Position numbers and translations under genes: made by a program | Source of the DNA: Pirellulales bacterium | GTDB taxonomy: Bacteria; Planctomycetota; Planctomycetia; Pirellulales; Thermoguttaceae | Assembly: GCA_030605745.1 (NCBI GenBank) | Contig: JAUWHT010000120.1 | Coordinates: 1-6,950, forward strand | DNA length: 6,950 nucleotides | Reading direction: 5' to 3' | The notes under the pieces: model-generated | Seen by the model: only the letters and a program-made list of their open reading frames with translations | The model's database searches: none | Told to the model about the DNA's origin: nothing | Part shown: in pieces, positions 1-5,906 of the stretch | Position numbering within the stretch: position 1 is the first letter of the stretch | Layout: each line of letters opens with the position of its first letter

Positions 1-50
1 ACCCCGGAAGGCAACGTCTTAGATCCCGCGAAAAATAACTTGACCAATTA

Positions 51-128
51 GGTGGCACGTCCCTGAGGAACGAAGGGCGTGTTGAGTCGGGCGCCCACGC
101 CCTTCGCTGCGCTCAGGGACGTGCCACC
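51..128. repeat. Nested inverted repeat (long hairpin) upstream of the HEAT gene
   Basis: The outer arms 51-67 and 112-128 are perfect 17-bp reverse complements (GGTGGCACGTCCCTGAG on the left). Inside them, 71-80 and 97-106 form a second perfect 10-bp pair (CGAAGGGCGT). A 3-nt/5-nt internal bulge separates the two stems, and the loop is 81-96. The whole could fold as one long hairpin in the leader of the downstream gene. Its multi-part symmetry and lack of coding role suggest an interspersed palindromic repeat rather than an operator. No T-run follows the right arm, so a classical terminator is unlikely. Bases 1-50 show nothing recognisable. Pairing is seen directly; the family is inferred. 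Confidence 0.8.
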
Positions 129-174
129 CTCGCTCAAACTTGTACAGGTTGCAAACAACGAAATGAGACACACC

Positions 175-1437
175 ATGAATTACTGCTTCCGAATATTACG
201 CTGCTTGTTGATCGCGATTTTGGTGACAATCGTCGCCGTACCGCTTTGGGCCCAGCAGCCCGACAGTCCGGCCGTGACGGCAATCCTGGAAACCAACCCG
301 AGCCAGCGGCAATTGGCCGAGTTGGCCGAGCAGTTCGGCGCGGGGGTGATCGAGGACGTGATGGAATACGCGATCGCCGGCGGTCATGTGCCGGTGGCGA
401 CGGCGGCGGCACGGATTCTCGGACGTGTGGGCACGGCCCAGGAACTGTTGCACCGTGGTGCCCGGCCCGCTCCGCTGGTGATGGCCACCCGGCATCCCGA
501 CCGGCGGTTGCGCATCGCGGCAACCGATGCGGTCGTCCGACTGCAGCCGTTGCGGGCGTTTGCCGGCTCGAGCTACATTCCGCAGTCGCTGGGGTTCTTT
601 GCTGCCTCCGGCGGTGTGCGACGCGCGCTAGTAGCCGGCCCGAGTACGGAGACCTCGCGGCAACTTGGCGGGAGGCTGGCCGCCGTGGGATTCGAGGTCG
701 ATACGGCGGTAACCGGTCGCCGGTTGATCCGGCTGGCGGCCGCCTCGCCCGACTACGAACTGGCCCTGATCGATGCGTCAATCGACCGGCCGCCGGTGGA
801 CTTGCTCTTACAGCAGCTTCGTCACGATTATCGGACCGCCGACTTGCGTGTAGGTCTGATCGCGCGGAGCGGCTACTTGGACCGTGCGAAGCGGATTGCC
901 CGCCGCGACCCGCTGGCGTTGGCCTTCTCCCGACCGCACACCGACGAGGCCTTCGAGTGGCAGATTCACCAGTTGGCGGCCCTGGCGCCGCGGGCGTTCG
1001 TCGGCTTCGAGGAGCGTCAGCGACATGCCGCCGAGGCCCTGGACCGACTGGCCGAACTCAGCAGCGCAGAGAACAAACTGTACGACGTCCGCCGCGTGCA
1101 GGGCTCCGCACTTGCCGCGCTGTATGTGCCGGAACTGAGCACCAAGGTGGTCAAGCTGCTGGGCAATCTCGATACGCCGGAAAGCCAGCGGGCGCTGGTC
1201 GAGCTGGCCAGCCGGTGGACCCAACCACTCGAGGTCCGCAAGGCAGCGGCGATCGCGTTTCGCCGCAATACCGAAGCGAACGGCATCCTGCTTACAACAC
1301 AGGAAATTCTCCGCCAATACGACCGTTACAACCAGAGCGAAGAACTGGATACCAATACCCAGCAAATACTCGGACTAATCCTCGACTGCATCGAGGCCTC
1401 GACCCAGGCGAGTAGGCAATTTTCAATTTGCAATTAA
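175..1437 (+). CDS. Exported HEAT-repeat-like protein with an embedded degenerate receiver-like domain
   Basis: The protein is 420 aa. Residues 1-26 look like a signal peptide: Arg residues at 6 and 9, hydrophobic run LLIAILVTIVAVPL, likely cut after A26 before QQ. Residues about 92-125 and 320-365 are helical, with HEAT-like patterns such as LRIAATDAVVRL and EVRKAAAIAF. Residues about 148-267 follow the alternating strand/helix order of a CheY-like receiver. D200 (in ELALIDAS) sits where the phosphoacceptor would be, but the acidic pair after strand 1 is absent (LVAGPSTE), and the conserved Lys before Pro is Arg (FSRP, R253). It is therefore probably a pseudo-receiver in a secreted protein. 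I chose ATG 175 because it gives a compact signal peptide; ATG 163 is an alternative. The in-frame GTG at 79 lies in the hairpin loop and is unlikely. The last codons and the stop lie in a heptamer repeat array. Function is unknown; a periplasmic scaffold role is a guess from HEAT families. Confidence 0.72.
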   Translation: MNYCFRILRCLLIAILVTIVAVPLWAQQPDSPAVTAILETNPSQRQLAELAEQFGAGVIEDVMEYAIAGGHVPVATAAARILGRVGTAQELLHRGARPAPLVMATRHPDRRLRIAATDAVVRLQPLRAFAGSSYIPQSLGFFAASGGVRRALVAGPSTETSRQLGGRLAAVGFEVDTAVTGRRLIRLAAASPDYELALIDASIDRPPVDLLLQQLRHDYRTADLRVGLIARSGYLDRAKRIARRDPLALAFSRPHTDEAFEWQIHQLAALAPRAFVGFEERQRHAAEALDRLAELSSAENKLYDVRRVQGSALAALYVPELSTKVVKLLGNLDTPESQRALVELASRWTQPLEVRKAAAIAFRRNTEANGILLTTQEILRQYDRYNQSEELDTNTQQILGLILDCIEASTQASRQFSICN

Positions 1438-1458
1438 CAATTTGCAATTTGCAATTGT
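1417..1458. repeat. Tandem heptamer array, consensus CAATTNN, six units
   Basis: Six consecutive 7-bp units start at 1417, 1424, 1431, 1438, 1445 and 1452. Every unit begins CAATT, and three are exactly CAATTTG. The block is strongly AT-rich in a GC-rich region. It covers the last seven codons of the HEAT gene including its TAA stop (1435-1437, third unit) and most of the 32-bp gap to the next gene. The 7-bp period is not a multiple of three, so it does not encode a repeated peptide. It resembles in form the short tandemly repeated heptanucleotides (STRR) described in cyanobacteria. Confidence 0.85.
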
Positions 1459-1469
1459 TGTAACATCCA

Positions 1470-2528
1470 ATGCCCCCAACACCGCCCACCGCCGAGCACC
1501 ATGAGACCGGGCCGCCGATTCCGGGATTGATCGGTTCCGGCGCGGCGATGGAGGACGTCTACCGACTCACTCGCCAGGTGGCCCGGTCTAACGCCTCGAT
1601 GCTGTTGCAGGGCGAGACGGGCACGGGCAAGGAACTGATCGCCAAGGCCATCCACCGGCTCAGCCCCCGTGGCAGTGGTCCCTTTGTGCGGGTCAACTGC
1701 GGCGCGCTGGCCGAAAACCTGCTGGAAAGCGAGTTGTTCGGACACGTCCGCGGCGCGTTCACCGGTGCCGTCGGCAACCGCACCGGGCGGTTCGAAGCCG
1801 CACACATCGGAACTGTCTTCATCGACGAAATCAACTCCACCACGCCAAAGCTGCAAGTCAAGCTGCTGCGGGTGCTCCAGGAGCATGAGTTTGAGCGGAT
1901 GGGCGATACGCAAACCATCCGGGTCGATACCCGGGTAATCGCCGCCAGCAACCGCGACCTGCTCGAAGAGGTCGAGGCGGGACGGTTTCGTGAAGACCTC
2001 TACTACCGGCTCAGCGTGGTCACCATCTACCTGCCCCCGCTGCGCGACCGCCGCGAGGACATTCCCCAACTGGTCGGCCACTTCCTGAAAATCTACAACC
2101 AGCAGAACAACCGCCACGTGCCACACGTCGAGCAAGCCGCGATGGAAGCCTTGCAGGCATACGACTGGCCGGGCAACGTGTGGGAACTGCAGAACTACGT
2201 CGAGCGCGCGGTGGTGCTGGCGCCCGGCGACGAGTTAACCAGTGACCTGCTGCCCGAGGCAGTGCTAGGCCAAAAACCCCGACGGATCGGCCGCCATCGC
2301 GGCGTGGACCTGGAAACGCTGGCTTCCGAACTGATCGAGTTGGGCATCACCACCGCCGGCTCGCAGGCCGATAATCTGCATGCCACGATTGTCGACCGCG
2401 TCGAGCGTGAACTGATCGCCCAGGTGATGGCCGCCTGTGAAGGCGTTCAGACTAAGGCCGCCGCCCGACTGGGTATCAATCGCAACACGCTCCACAAAAA
2501 GCTCAAGGAATACGATCTGGACAAATAG
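1470..2528 (+). CDS. Sigma-54-dependent transcriptional activator without N-terminal sensor domain (AAA+ and Fis-type HTH)
   Basis: The 352-aa protein is a bacterial enhancer-binding protein that would use ATP hydrolysis to open sigma-54 promoters. The AAA+ domain runs from about residue 18 to 250: Walker A GETGTGKE (48-55), sigma-54 contact loop GAFTGA (95-100), Walker B GTVFIDE (114-120), sensor I around N161, and arginine-finger region FREDLYYRL (R174, R180). The sensor II motif usually reads GNVRELEN; here it is GNVWELQN, with W238 replacing the normally conserved Arg. A Fis-type helix-turn-helix fills residues about 313-350 (TKAAARLGINRNTLHKKLKE). Only about 17 residues precede the AAA+ domain, so there is no receiver, GAF or PAS domain, as in PspF-type activators; control must come from another protein or from expression. 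ATG 1470 has no clear Shine-Dalgarno but is the only sensible start. xseB begins 2 bp after the stop, suggesting cotranscription. The target promoters are unknown. Confidence 0.93.
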   Translation: MPPTPPTAEHHETGPPIPGLIGSGAAMEDVYRLTRQVARSNASMLLQGETGTGKELIAKAIHRLSPRGSGPFVRVNCGALAENLLESELFGHVRGAFTGAVGNRTGRFEAAHIGTVFIDEINSTTPKLQVKLLRVLQEHEFERMGDTQTIRVDTRVIAASNRDLLEEVEAGRFREDLYYRLSVVTIYLPPLRDRREDIPQLVGHFLKIYNQQNNRHVPHVEQAAMEALQAYDWPGNVWELQNYVERAVVLAPGDELTSDLLPEAVLGQKPRRIGRHRGVDLETLASELIELGITTAGSQADNLHATIVDRVERELIAQVMAACEGVQTKAAARLGINRNTLHKKLKEYDLDK

Positions 2529-2530
2529 CG

Positions 2531-2827
2531 ATGAAGAGAACCATGGCCAAGAAAAAACCAACGAAAGAACCGGCCGACCAGCCGGGCTTCGAGGAGGCGC
2601 TGAGGCGGCTGGAGGAGATCGTGCAGCTTCTCGAAGAGGGCGAGATCGGGCTGGGCGAGGCCCTGGCCCGGTACGAAGAGGGTGTGAAGCTGCTGCGGCA
2701 GTCATACAACCTGCTTCAACATGCCGAGCGGCGGATCGAGTTGCTAAGCGGGGTCGACGCTGAAGGCAACCCGGTCTGTGAGCCGTTCGGCGACCAGGCA
2801 GACCCCCACAGCCGAGGCATGGGGTAA
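2531..2827 (+). CDS. xseB: Exodeoxyribonuclease VII small subunit
   Basis: This 98-aa protein matches XseB, the small helical subunit that binds XseA to form exonuclease VII, a cytoplasmic enzyme degrading single-stranded DNA from both ends. The signature is the long amphipathic pair of helices at residues about 20-72, with FEEALRRLEEIVQLLEEGE, then LGEALARYEEGVKLL and HAERRIELL. A Lys-rich N-terminus (residues 2-12) and an acidic tail lie outside the core. The start at 2531 is 2 bp after the activator gene's stop; ATG 2543 (protein beginning MAKKKP, 94 aa) is equally possible and has a weak GAAGAG upstream. The partner xseA is not in the window. The position directly before ispA and dxs is a common bacterial order. 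Confidence 0.93.
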   Translation: MKRTMAKKKPTKEPADQPGFEEALRRLEEIVQLLEEGEIGLGEALARYEEGVKLLRQSYNLLQHAERRIELLSGVDAEGNPVCEPFGDQADPHSRGMG

Positions 2828-2833
2828 CCGGCG

Positions 2834-2862
2834 TGGACGCGGCGGGGGGCTTCTTCTACAAT
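2834..2862 (+). promoter_or_regulatory. Sigma-70-type promoter for ispA-dxs
   Basis: The -35 element TGGACG (2834-2839; 4 of 6 matches to TTGACA) and the -10 element TACAAT (2857-2862; 5 of 6 to TATAAT) are separated by exactly 17 bp. Transcription would begin near 2869-2870, giving a leader of about 126 nt before ispA that contains the whole 2885-2974 inverted repeat. It lies in the only intergenic gap of notable size inside the gene cluster (2828-2995), which supports the call. It has not been tested. Confidence 0.6.
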
Positions 2863-2884
2863 GATTAAGCAATTGAAGAGGAAA

Positions 2885-2974
2885 CATAAAGCCGCGACCG
2901 TTGGTCGCGCCCAGCGGTTCGGAGAAAATCGCGTGGTTGTTCGTTCAATCGCGACCACCGGTCGCGGCTTTATG
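2885..2974. repeat. REP/BIME-like inverted repeat, copy 1 (upstream of ispA)
   Basis: Arms 2885-2909 and 2950-2974 are 25-bp reverse complements with one mismatch (24/25), starting CATAAAG and ending CTTTATG. Each arm is itself a small hairpin with a 7-bp stem (CGCGACC / GGTCGCG) and a 3-nt loop, GTT on the left and ACC on the right. The 40-nt interior (2910-2949) carries no gene. The RNA could form either one 25-bp stem or two small hairpins. It lies between the predicted promoter and the ispA start, ending 21 bp before the ATG. A second copy in reverse orientation lies at 5822-5893. No target-site duplication is visible at its edges. Confidence 0.9.
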
Positions 2975-2995
2975 GGTCGGTAACCATAGACTGCG

Positions 2996-3907
2996 ATGAT
3001 AAATACCCAGTCGCCCTCGTTTTCCCAGTGTGCGGGCGAGCTGCGCGAGCAGATCGATGCGGCGCTTCAGGCTCGCAGCCAGTTAGCCCGCGGCTGTCCG
3101 GCGGAGTTGCGTGAGGCTATCCTCTACAGTCTGCTGGCGCGGGGAAAGCGTTTGCGGCCGATGCTGGTGCTGTTGGCCGCGGAGGCGTGTGGGGGCTCGA
3201 TCAGGGCCGCCACGCCGGCCGCGTGTGCCGTCGAGATGGTCCACGCCTACTCGCTGGTGCACGACGATCTACCGGCCATCGACGACGACGATCTGCGGCG
3301 TGGGCAGCCGACATGTCACAAGACGTTTGGCGAGGCGACGGCCATTCTGGCCGGCGACGCCCTGTTGACGATGGCCTTCGAGGTGTTGGCCAAGGAGATC
3401 GAGCCACCCGAGTTGGCCGCCGCGTGTTGTGCCGCGTTGGCCGAGGCCGCCGGACCGTGCAACATGGTGGGCGGGCAGGCCGACGACGTGGCCGGACAGA
3501 ATTTCGTTGGACCGGGTACCGACGGCCGAATCGGCGCGTTGGAATCGATCCATCGGCGCAAGACCGGCGCGATGATCGAGGTCTCGCTGAAGCTGGGTGC
3601 CCTGGTTGCCGGTGCCGGTGCCGAGCAACTTACCGCATTGGCCCGGTACGGCCGGCGGTTGGGGCTGGCCTTCCAGATCACTGATGATCTGCTAGACGTC
3701 CACGGCGACGAGCAGTCGGCCGGTAAACGGGTGGGCAAGGACGCCCGGCAGGGAAGGCTCACCTTTCCCGGCTTGCTCGGCCTTGAAGAGAGTTCGGCTC
3801 GCGCCGAACAACTGGTTACCGAAGCGTGCGAGGCGCTCGCGCCGTTGGGCGGGCGGGCCGAAGACCTGAAATCGCTCGCCCGACAGGTCCTCGAAAGGAA
3901 TCGATGA
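2996..3907 (+). CDS. ispA: Polyprenyl synthetase: farnesyl (or geranylgeranyl) diphosphate synthase
   Basis: This cytoplasmic class I trans-prenyltransferase of 303 aa condenses isopentenyl diphosphate with dimethylallyl or geranyl diphosphate to make longer isoprenoid chains. Visible family motifs are GKRLRP (50-55, diphosphate binding), the first Asp-rich motif DDLPAIDDDD (90-99) followed by LRRG, GDALL (120-124), HRRKTG (186-191) and the second Asp-rich motif ITDDLLD (228-234). The first motif has the two-residue insertion (DDxxxxD) typical of bacterial IspA-type enzymes, and the preceding YSLVHDD matches that class; product length (C15 versus C20) cannot be settled from sequence. Length is normal. 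No clear Shine-Dalgarno precedes ATG 2996, and the inverted repeat sits just upstream. The stop overlaps the start region of dxs (ATGATGG), implying translational coupling in the same operon. Confidence 0.94.
   Translation: MINTQSPSFSQCAGELREQIDAALQARSQLARGCPAELREAILYSLLARGKRLRPMLVLLAAEACGGSIRAATPAACAVEMVHAYSLVHDDLPAIDDDDLRRGQPTCHKTFGEATAILAGDALLTMAFEVLAKEIEPPELAAACCAALAEAAGPCNMVGGQADDVAGQNFVGPGTDGRIGALESIHRRKTGAMIEVSLKLGALVAGAGAEQLTALARYGRRLGLAFQITDDLLDVHGDEQSAGKRVGKDARQGRLTFPGLLGLEESSARAEQLVTEACEALAPLGGRAEDLKSLARQVLERNR
3894..3899 (+). promoter_or_regulatory. Ribosome binding site of dxs
   Basis: AAAGGA lies inside the end of ispA, 7 nt before ATG 3907 and 4 nt before ATG 3904. The spacing favours 3907, although ATG 3904 would form the classic 4-nt ATGA overlap with the ispA stop. 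The two choices differ by one Met. It is the clearest Shine-Dalgarno in front of any of the six complete genes. Confidence 0.65.
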
Positions 3908-5826
3908 TGGACACACTTCTATCGACAATCAACTCACCGCAGGACCTAAGAGGTCTTTCGCATAAGCAGCTTGCGCAGTTGGCCGGCGAGATGCGCGAGG
4001 CGCTGTGTCGGCTGGCCAGCGCGCGGACTGCCCATTTCGCCTCGAACCTGGGCGTGATCGAACTCAGTTTGGCGTTGCACACCTCGTTCGATTTCAGCCG
4101 CGACCGTCTGATCTGGGACACCGGCCACCAGGTCTACCCGCACAAGATGCTCACTGGCCGCTACGACGAGTTCAGCACGATGCGGACCAAGGGCGGTCTG
4201 ATGGGCTACCCCAATCCGGCCGAGAGCGACTACGACCTGTTCATGACCGGTCACGCCGGTTGCAGCGTGGGCACGGCGCTGGGGTTGAAGTGTGGCGACG
4301 AGCTGGTCCGGCCCGACGAAGAGCGGCACGTGGTCGCGGTGGTCGGCGACGGGGCGTTCGCCTCGGGCGCGATCTTCGAGGCCATAAACAACGCCGGCGG
4401 GTTGAAGAAGAACCTGACGGTAATACTCAACGACAACAAGATGTCGATCTGTCCACGGACCGGCGGCATGGCCGATTCGCTCGACCGGCTGCGGATGACG
4501 TCGTTTTACACGGGCCTGAAAGCGGAGGTGCAGCACGTGCTGAACAAGGTCCCGCTGATCGGCGACCCGGTGGAACACTTCCTCTCGCAAGTGAAAGACG
4601 CGGTGAAGGCCGGCTTGTTGGGCGGGATGTTTTTCGATGAGTTGGGGTTCCGTTACATCGGCCCGGTCGACGGACACAACATCCGCCAGTTGCAGCAGTA
4701 CATGGCGATGGTGCGGAAATTCGAGGGCCCGGTGCTGCTGCACGTGGTGACCGAAAAGGGTCACGGCTTCAAGCCGGCCGCCGAGGACCCCGCGTCGTTC
4801 CACACCCCGGCGCCCTTCGTGCACGAGAATGGCTCGATCGTATCGTTTAAGAAGAGCAGTTCGCGGCCGTACACGCTGATTGCCCGCGAGGCAATTCTGC
4901 GGCAGATGCGCAGCAACCGGCGTGTGGTGGCAATCACTGCGGCGATGTGCCAGGGAACCATGCTCGAACCGGTCCGCGACGAGTTTCCCGAAAGGTTCTT
5001 CGACGTGGGAATCTGCGAATCGCACGCGGTGGCGTTCGCCGCCGGGCTGGCCAAGGCCGGCCTGCGGCCGATCGTAAACATCTACAGCACCTTCCTCCAG
5101 CGCAGCTACGATCAGATCTTCCAGGAGGTTGCACTGCAAGACCTGCCGGTGACATTGTTGCTGGACCGTGCGGGCGTGGTGGGGCCCGACGGACCGACGC
5201 ACCACGGCGTGTTCGATCTGACCTACCTGCGTCCATTGCCCAACATGGTCGTGATGGCCCCCGGTGATGAGCTTGACCTGGCGCTGATGCTCGACTTCGC
5301 ACTGAGCCACGACGGCCCGGCCGCCGTCCGGTATCCCAAGGCAGCGGCCGAAACGATCGAGCGCCCCGCGGCGCCCGTGGAGTTGGGCACTGCCGAGGTG
5401 CTCCGCGAGGGCGCCGACGGAGTGATTGTGGCCTGTGGCACCCTGCTGTGCCGCTGTGTGGAGGCAGCCGAGCAGTTGGCCGATGAGGGCTTTCAGATCG
5501 GCGTTATCAACGCCCGATTCGTCAAGCCGCTGGATAGGGAAACGATTCTCCGGGCGGTTCGGGAGTGTCCGTTCGTGGTCACCGTCGAGGAGGGCCAGTT
5601 GATGGGCGGTTTTGGCAGCGCGGTGCTGGAGATGGCCTCCGAGGCCGGGCTCGACACCGGCAAGGTCCATCGCCTGGGGATTCCCGACCAGTTTGTCGAA
5701 CACGGTGACCGCGAAGAACTGCTGGCCGATCTGGGCGTGGACAGCCAAGGCATCGCAGAGACCTGCCGCCAACTTGCCGACAGTTACGCCCCCATGAAAC
5801 CGCAACCAGTGGTCGCACCCCCATAA
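3907..5826 (+). CDS. dxs: 1-deoxy-D-xylulose-5-phosphate synthase
   Basis: DXS is a cytoplasmic, thiamine-diphosphate-dependent transketolase-like enzyme. It joins pyruvate and glyceraldehyde 3-phosphate to form 1-deoxy-D-xylulose 5-phosphate, the first step of the MEP pathway. The 639-aa length is normal. Motifs in order: HFASNLG (from H43), GHQVYPHK (73-80), ThDP/Mg site GDGA (147-150) with NDNKMSI (175-181), GPVDGHN (252-258), the catalytic Glu in ICESHAVAFAAG (E371), DRAG (420-423), THHGVFDL (431-438) and RYPK (475-478). Departures from the common pattern are GHAGCS where GHSSTS is usual, K178 after NDN where Glu is common, and K478 where the substrate-phosphate Arg normally sits (YPR). 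Both Mg ligands (D148, N177) and E371 are intact, so activity is expected. The last residues (PMKPQPVVAPP) are encoded by a decayed repeat arm, and the TAA lies in the inverted repeat at 5822-5893. Confidence 0.96.
   Translation: MDTLLSTINSPQDLRGLSHKQLAQLAGEMREALCRLASARTAHFASNLGVIELSLALHTSFDFSRDRLIWDTGHQVYPHKMLTGRYDEFSTMRTKGGLMGYPNPAESDYDLFMTGHAGCSVGTALGLKCGDELVRPDEERHVVAVVGDGAFASGAIFEAINNAGGLKKNLTVILNDNKMSICPRTGGMADSLDRLRMTSFYTGLKAEVQHVLNKVPLIGDPVEHFLSQVKDAVKAGLLGGMFFDELGFRYIGPVDGHNIRQLQQYMAMVRKFEGPVLLHVVTEKGHGFKPAAEDPASFHTPAPFVHENGSIVSFKKSSSRPYTLIAREAILRQMRSNRRVVAITAAMCQGTMLEPVRDEFPERFFDVGICESHAVAFAAGLAKAGLRPIVNIYSTFLQRSYDQIFQEVALQDLPVTLLLDRAGVVGPDGPTHHGVFDLTYLRPLPNMVVMAPGDELDLALMLDFALSHDGPAAVRYPKAAAETIERPAAPVELGTAEVLREGADGVIVACGTLLCRCVEAAEQLADEGFQIGVINARFVKPLDRETILRAVRECPFVVTVEEGQLMGGFGSAVLEMASEAGLDTGKVHRLGIPDQFVEHGDREELLADLGVDSQGIAETCRQLADSYAPMKPQPVVAPP
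5793..5817 (+). repeat. Decayed repeat arm inside the 3' end of dxs
   Basis: These 25 bases match the left arm of the adjacent inverted repeat (5822-5846) at 20 of 25 positions without gaps. All five differences are A/G transitions (offsets 4, 7, 12, 16 and 25). The two are direct repeats offset by 29 bp. The segment still nearly forms the small hairpin (GCAACC / GGTCGC with a 3-nt loop and one mismatch). It is translated as part of the DXS C-terminal tail. Confidence 0.65.
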
Positions 5827-5893
5827 AGCCGCGACCGGTGGTCGCGCAAAAACGCGGATCCGAAACGGCGCGACCAACGGTCGCGGCTTTATG
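5822..5893. repeat. REP/BIME-like inverted repeat, copy 2 (between dxs and nadK)
   Basis: Arms 5822-5846 and 5869-5893 are 25-bp reverse complements with one mismatch at the same position as in copy 1. The left arm is identical to the reverse complement of copy 1's right arm, and the right arm to the reverse complement of copy 1's left arm, so this copy is inverted relative to copy 1. The interior is 22 nt rather than 40, but both interiors, in matching orientation, contain TTCGGA followed by CGCGT. The dxs stop (5824-5826) is in the left arm. The element fills almost all of the 80-bp gap to nadK, leaving no room for a separate promoter, so it would be an intercistronic hairpin. No T-run follows. 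Confidence 0.9.
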
Positions 5894-5906
5894 CGTGAGC
5901 ACAGAC

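Noticed and set aside
53..67. Possible sigma-54 promoter (TGGCACG at 53-59)
   Set aside because: The -24 element matches well, but the -12 position reads TGAG rather than TTGC, so the GG-N10-GC rule fails; the match is part of the hairpin arm.
40..68. Possible sigma-70 promoter with TTGACC at 40-45
   Set aside because: No -10-like hexamer occurs at 16-18 bp spacing; the bases there are GC-rich hairpin.
246..1415. 389-codon plus-strand frame overlapping the HEAT gene
   Set aside because: Its Gly/Arg/Pro-rich translation is typical of an out-of-frame reading; the other frame has a signal peptide and helical repeats.
1434..1464. Promoter in the heptamer array (TTAACA ... TGTAAC)
   Set aside because: The spacing is 19 bp, the -10 is weak, and transcription would start at or after the activator's ATG.
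1434..2135. 233-codon minus-strand frame opposite the sigma-54 activator
   Set aside because: It is a shadow of the AAA+ coding frame with no family features; its end runs through the heptamer array.
2804..2824. CCCCA/TGGGG 5-bp inverted repeat at the xseB end as a terminator
   Set aside because: The stem is short with an 11-nt loop and no T-run; it may be a repeat remnant but is too weak to call.
3946..5877. 643-codon open frame on the minus strand opposite dxs
   Set aside because: It is antisense to an unmistakable dxs gene, has no recognisable motifs, and its composition (His, Gln, Arg and Val rich) is what a GC-rich gene's complement produces.
5838..5906. Longer NAD kinase from GTG 5838
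   Set aside because: The extra 23 residues are encoded by the inverted repeat and the family core begins at MRVILLG.
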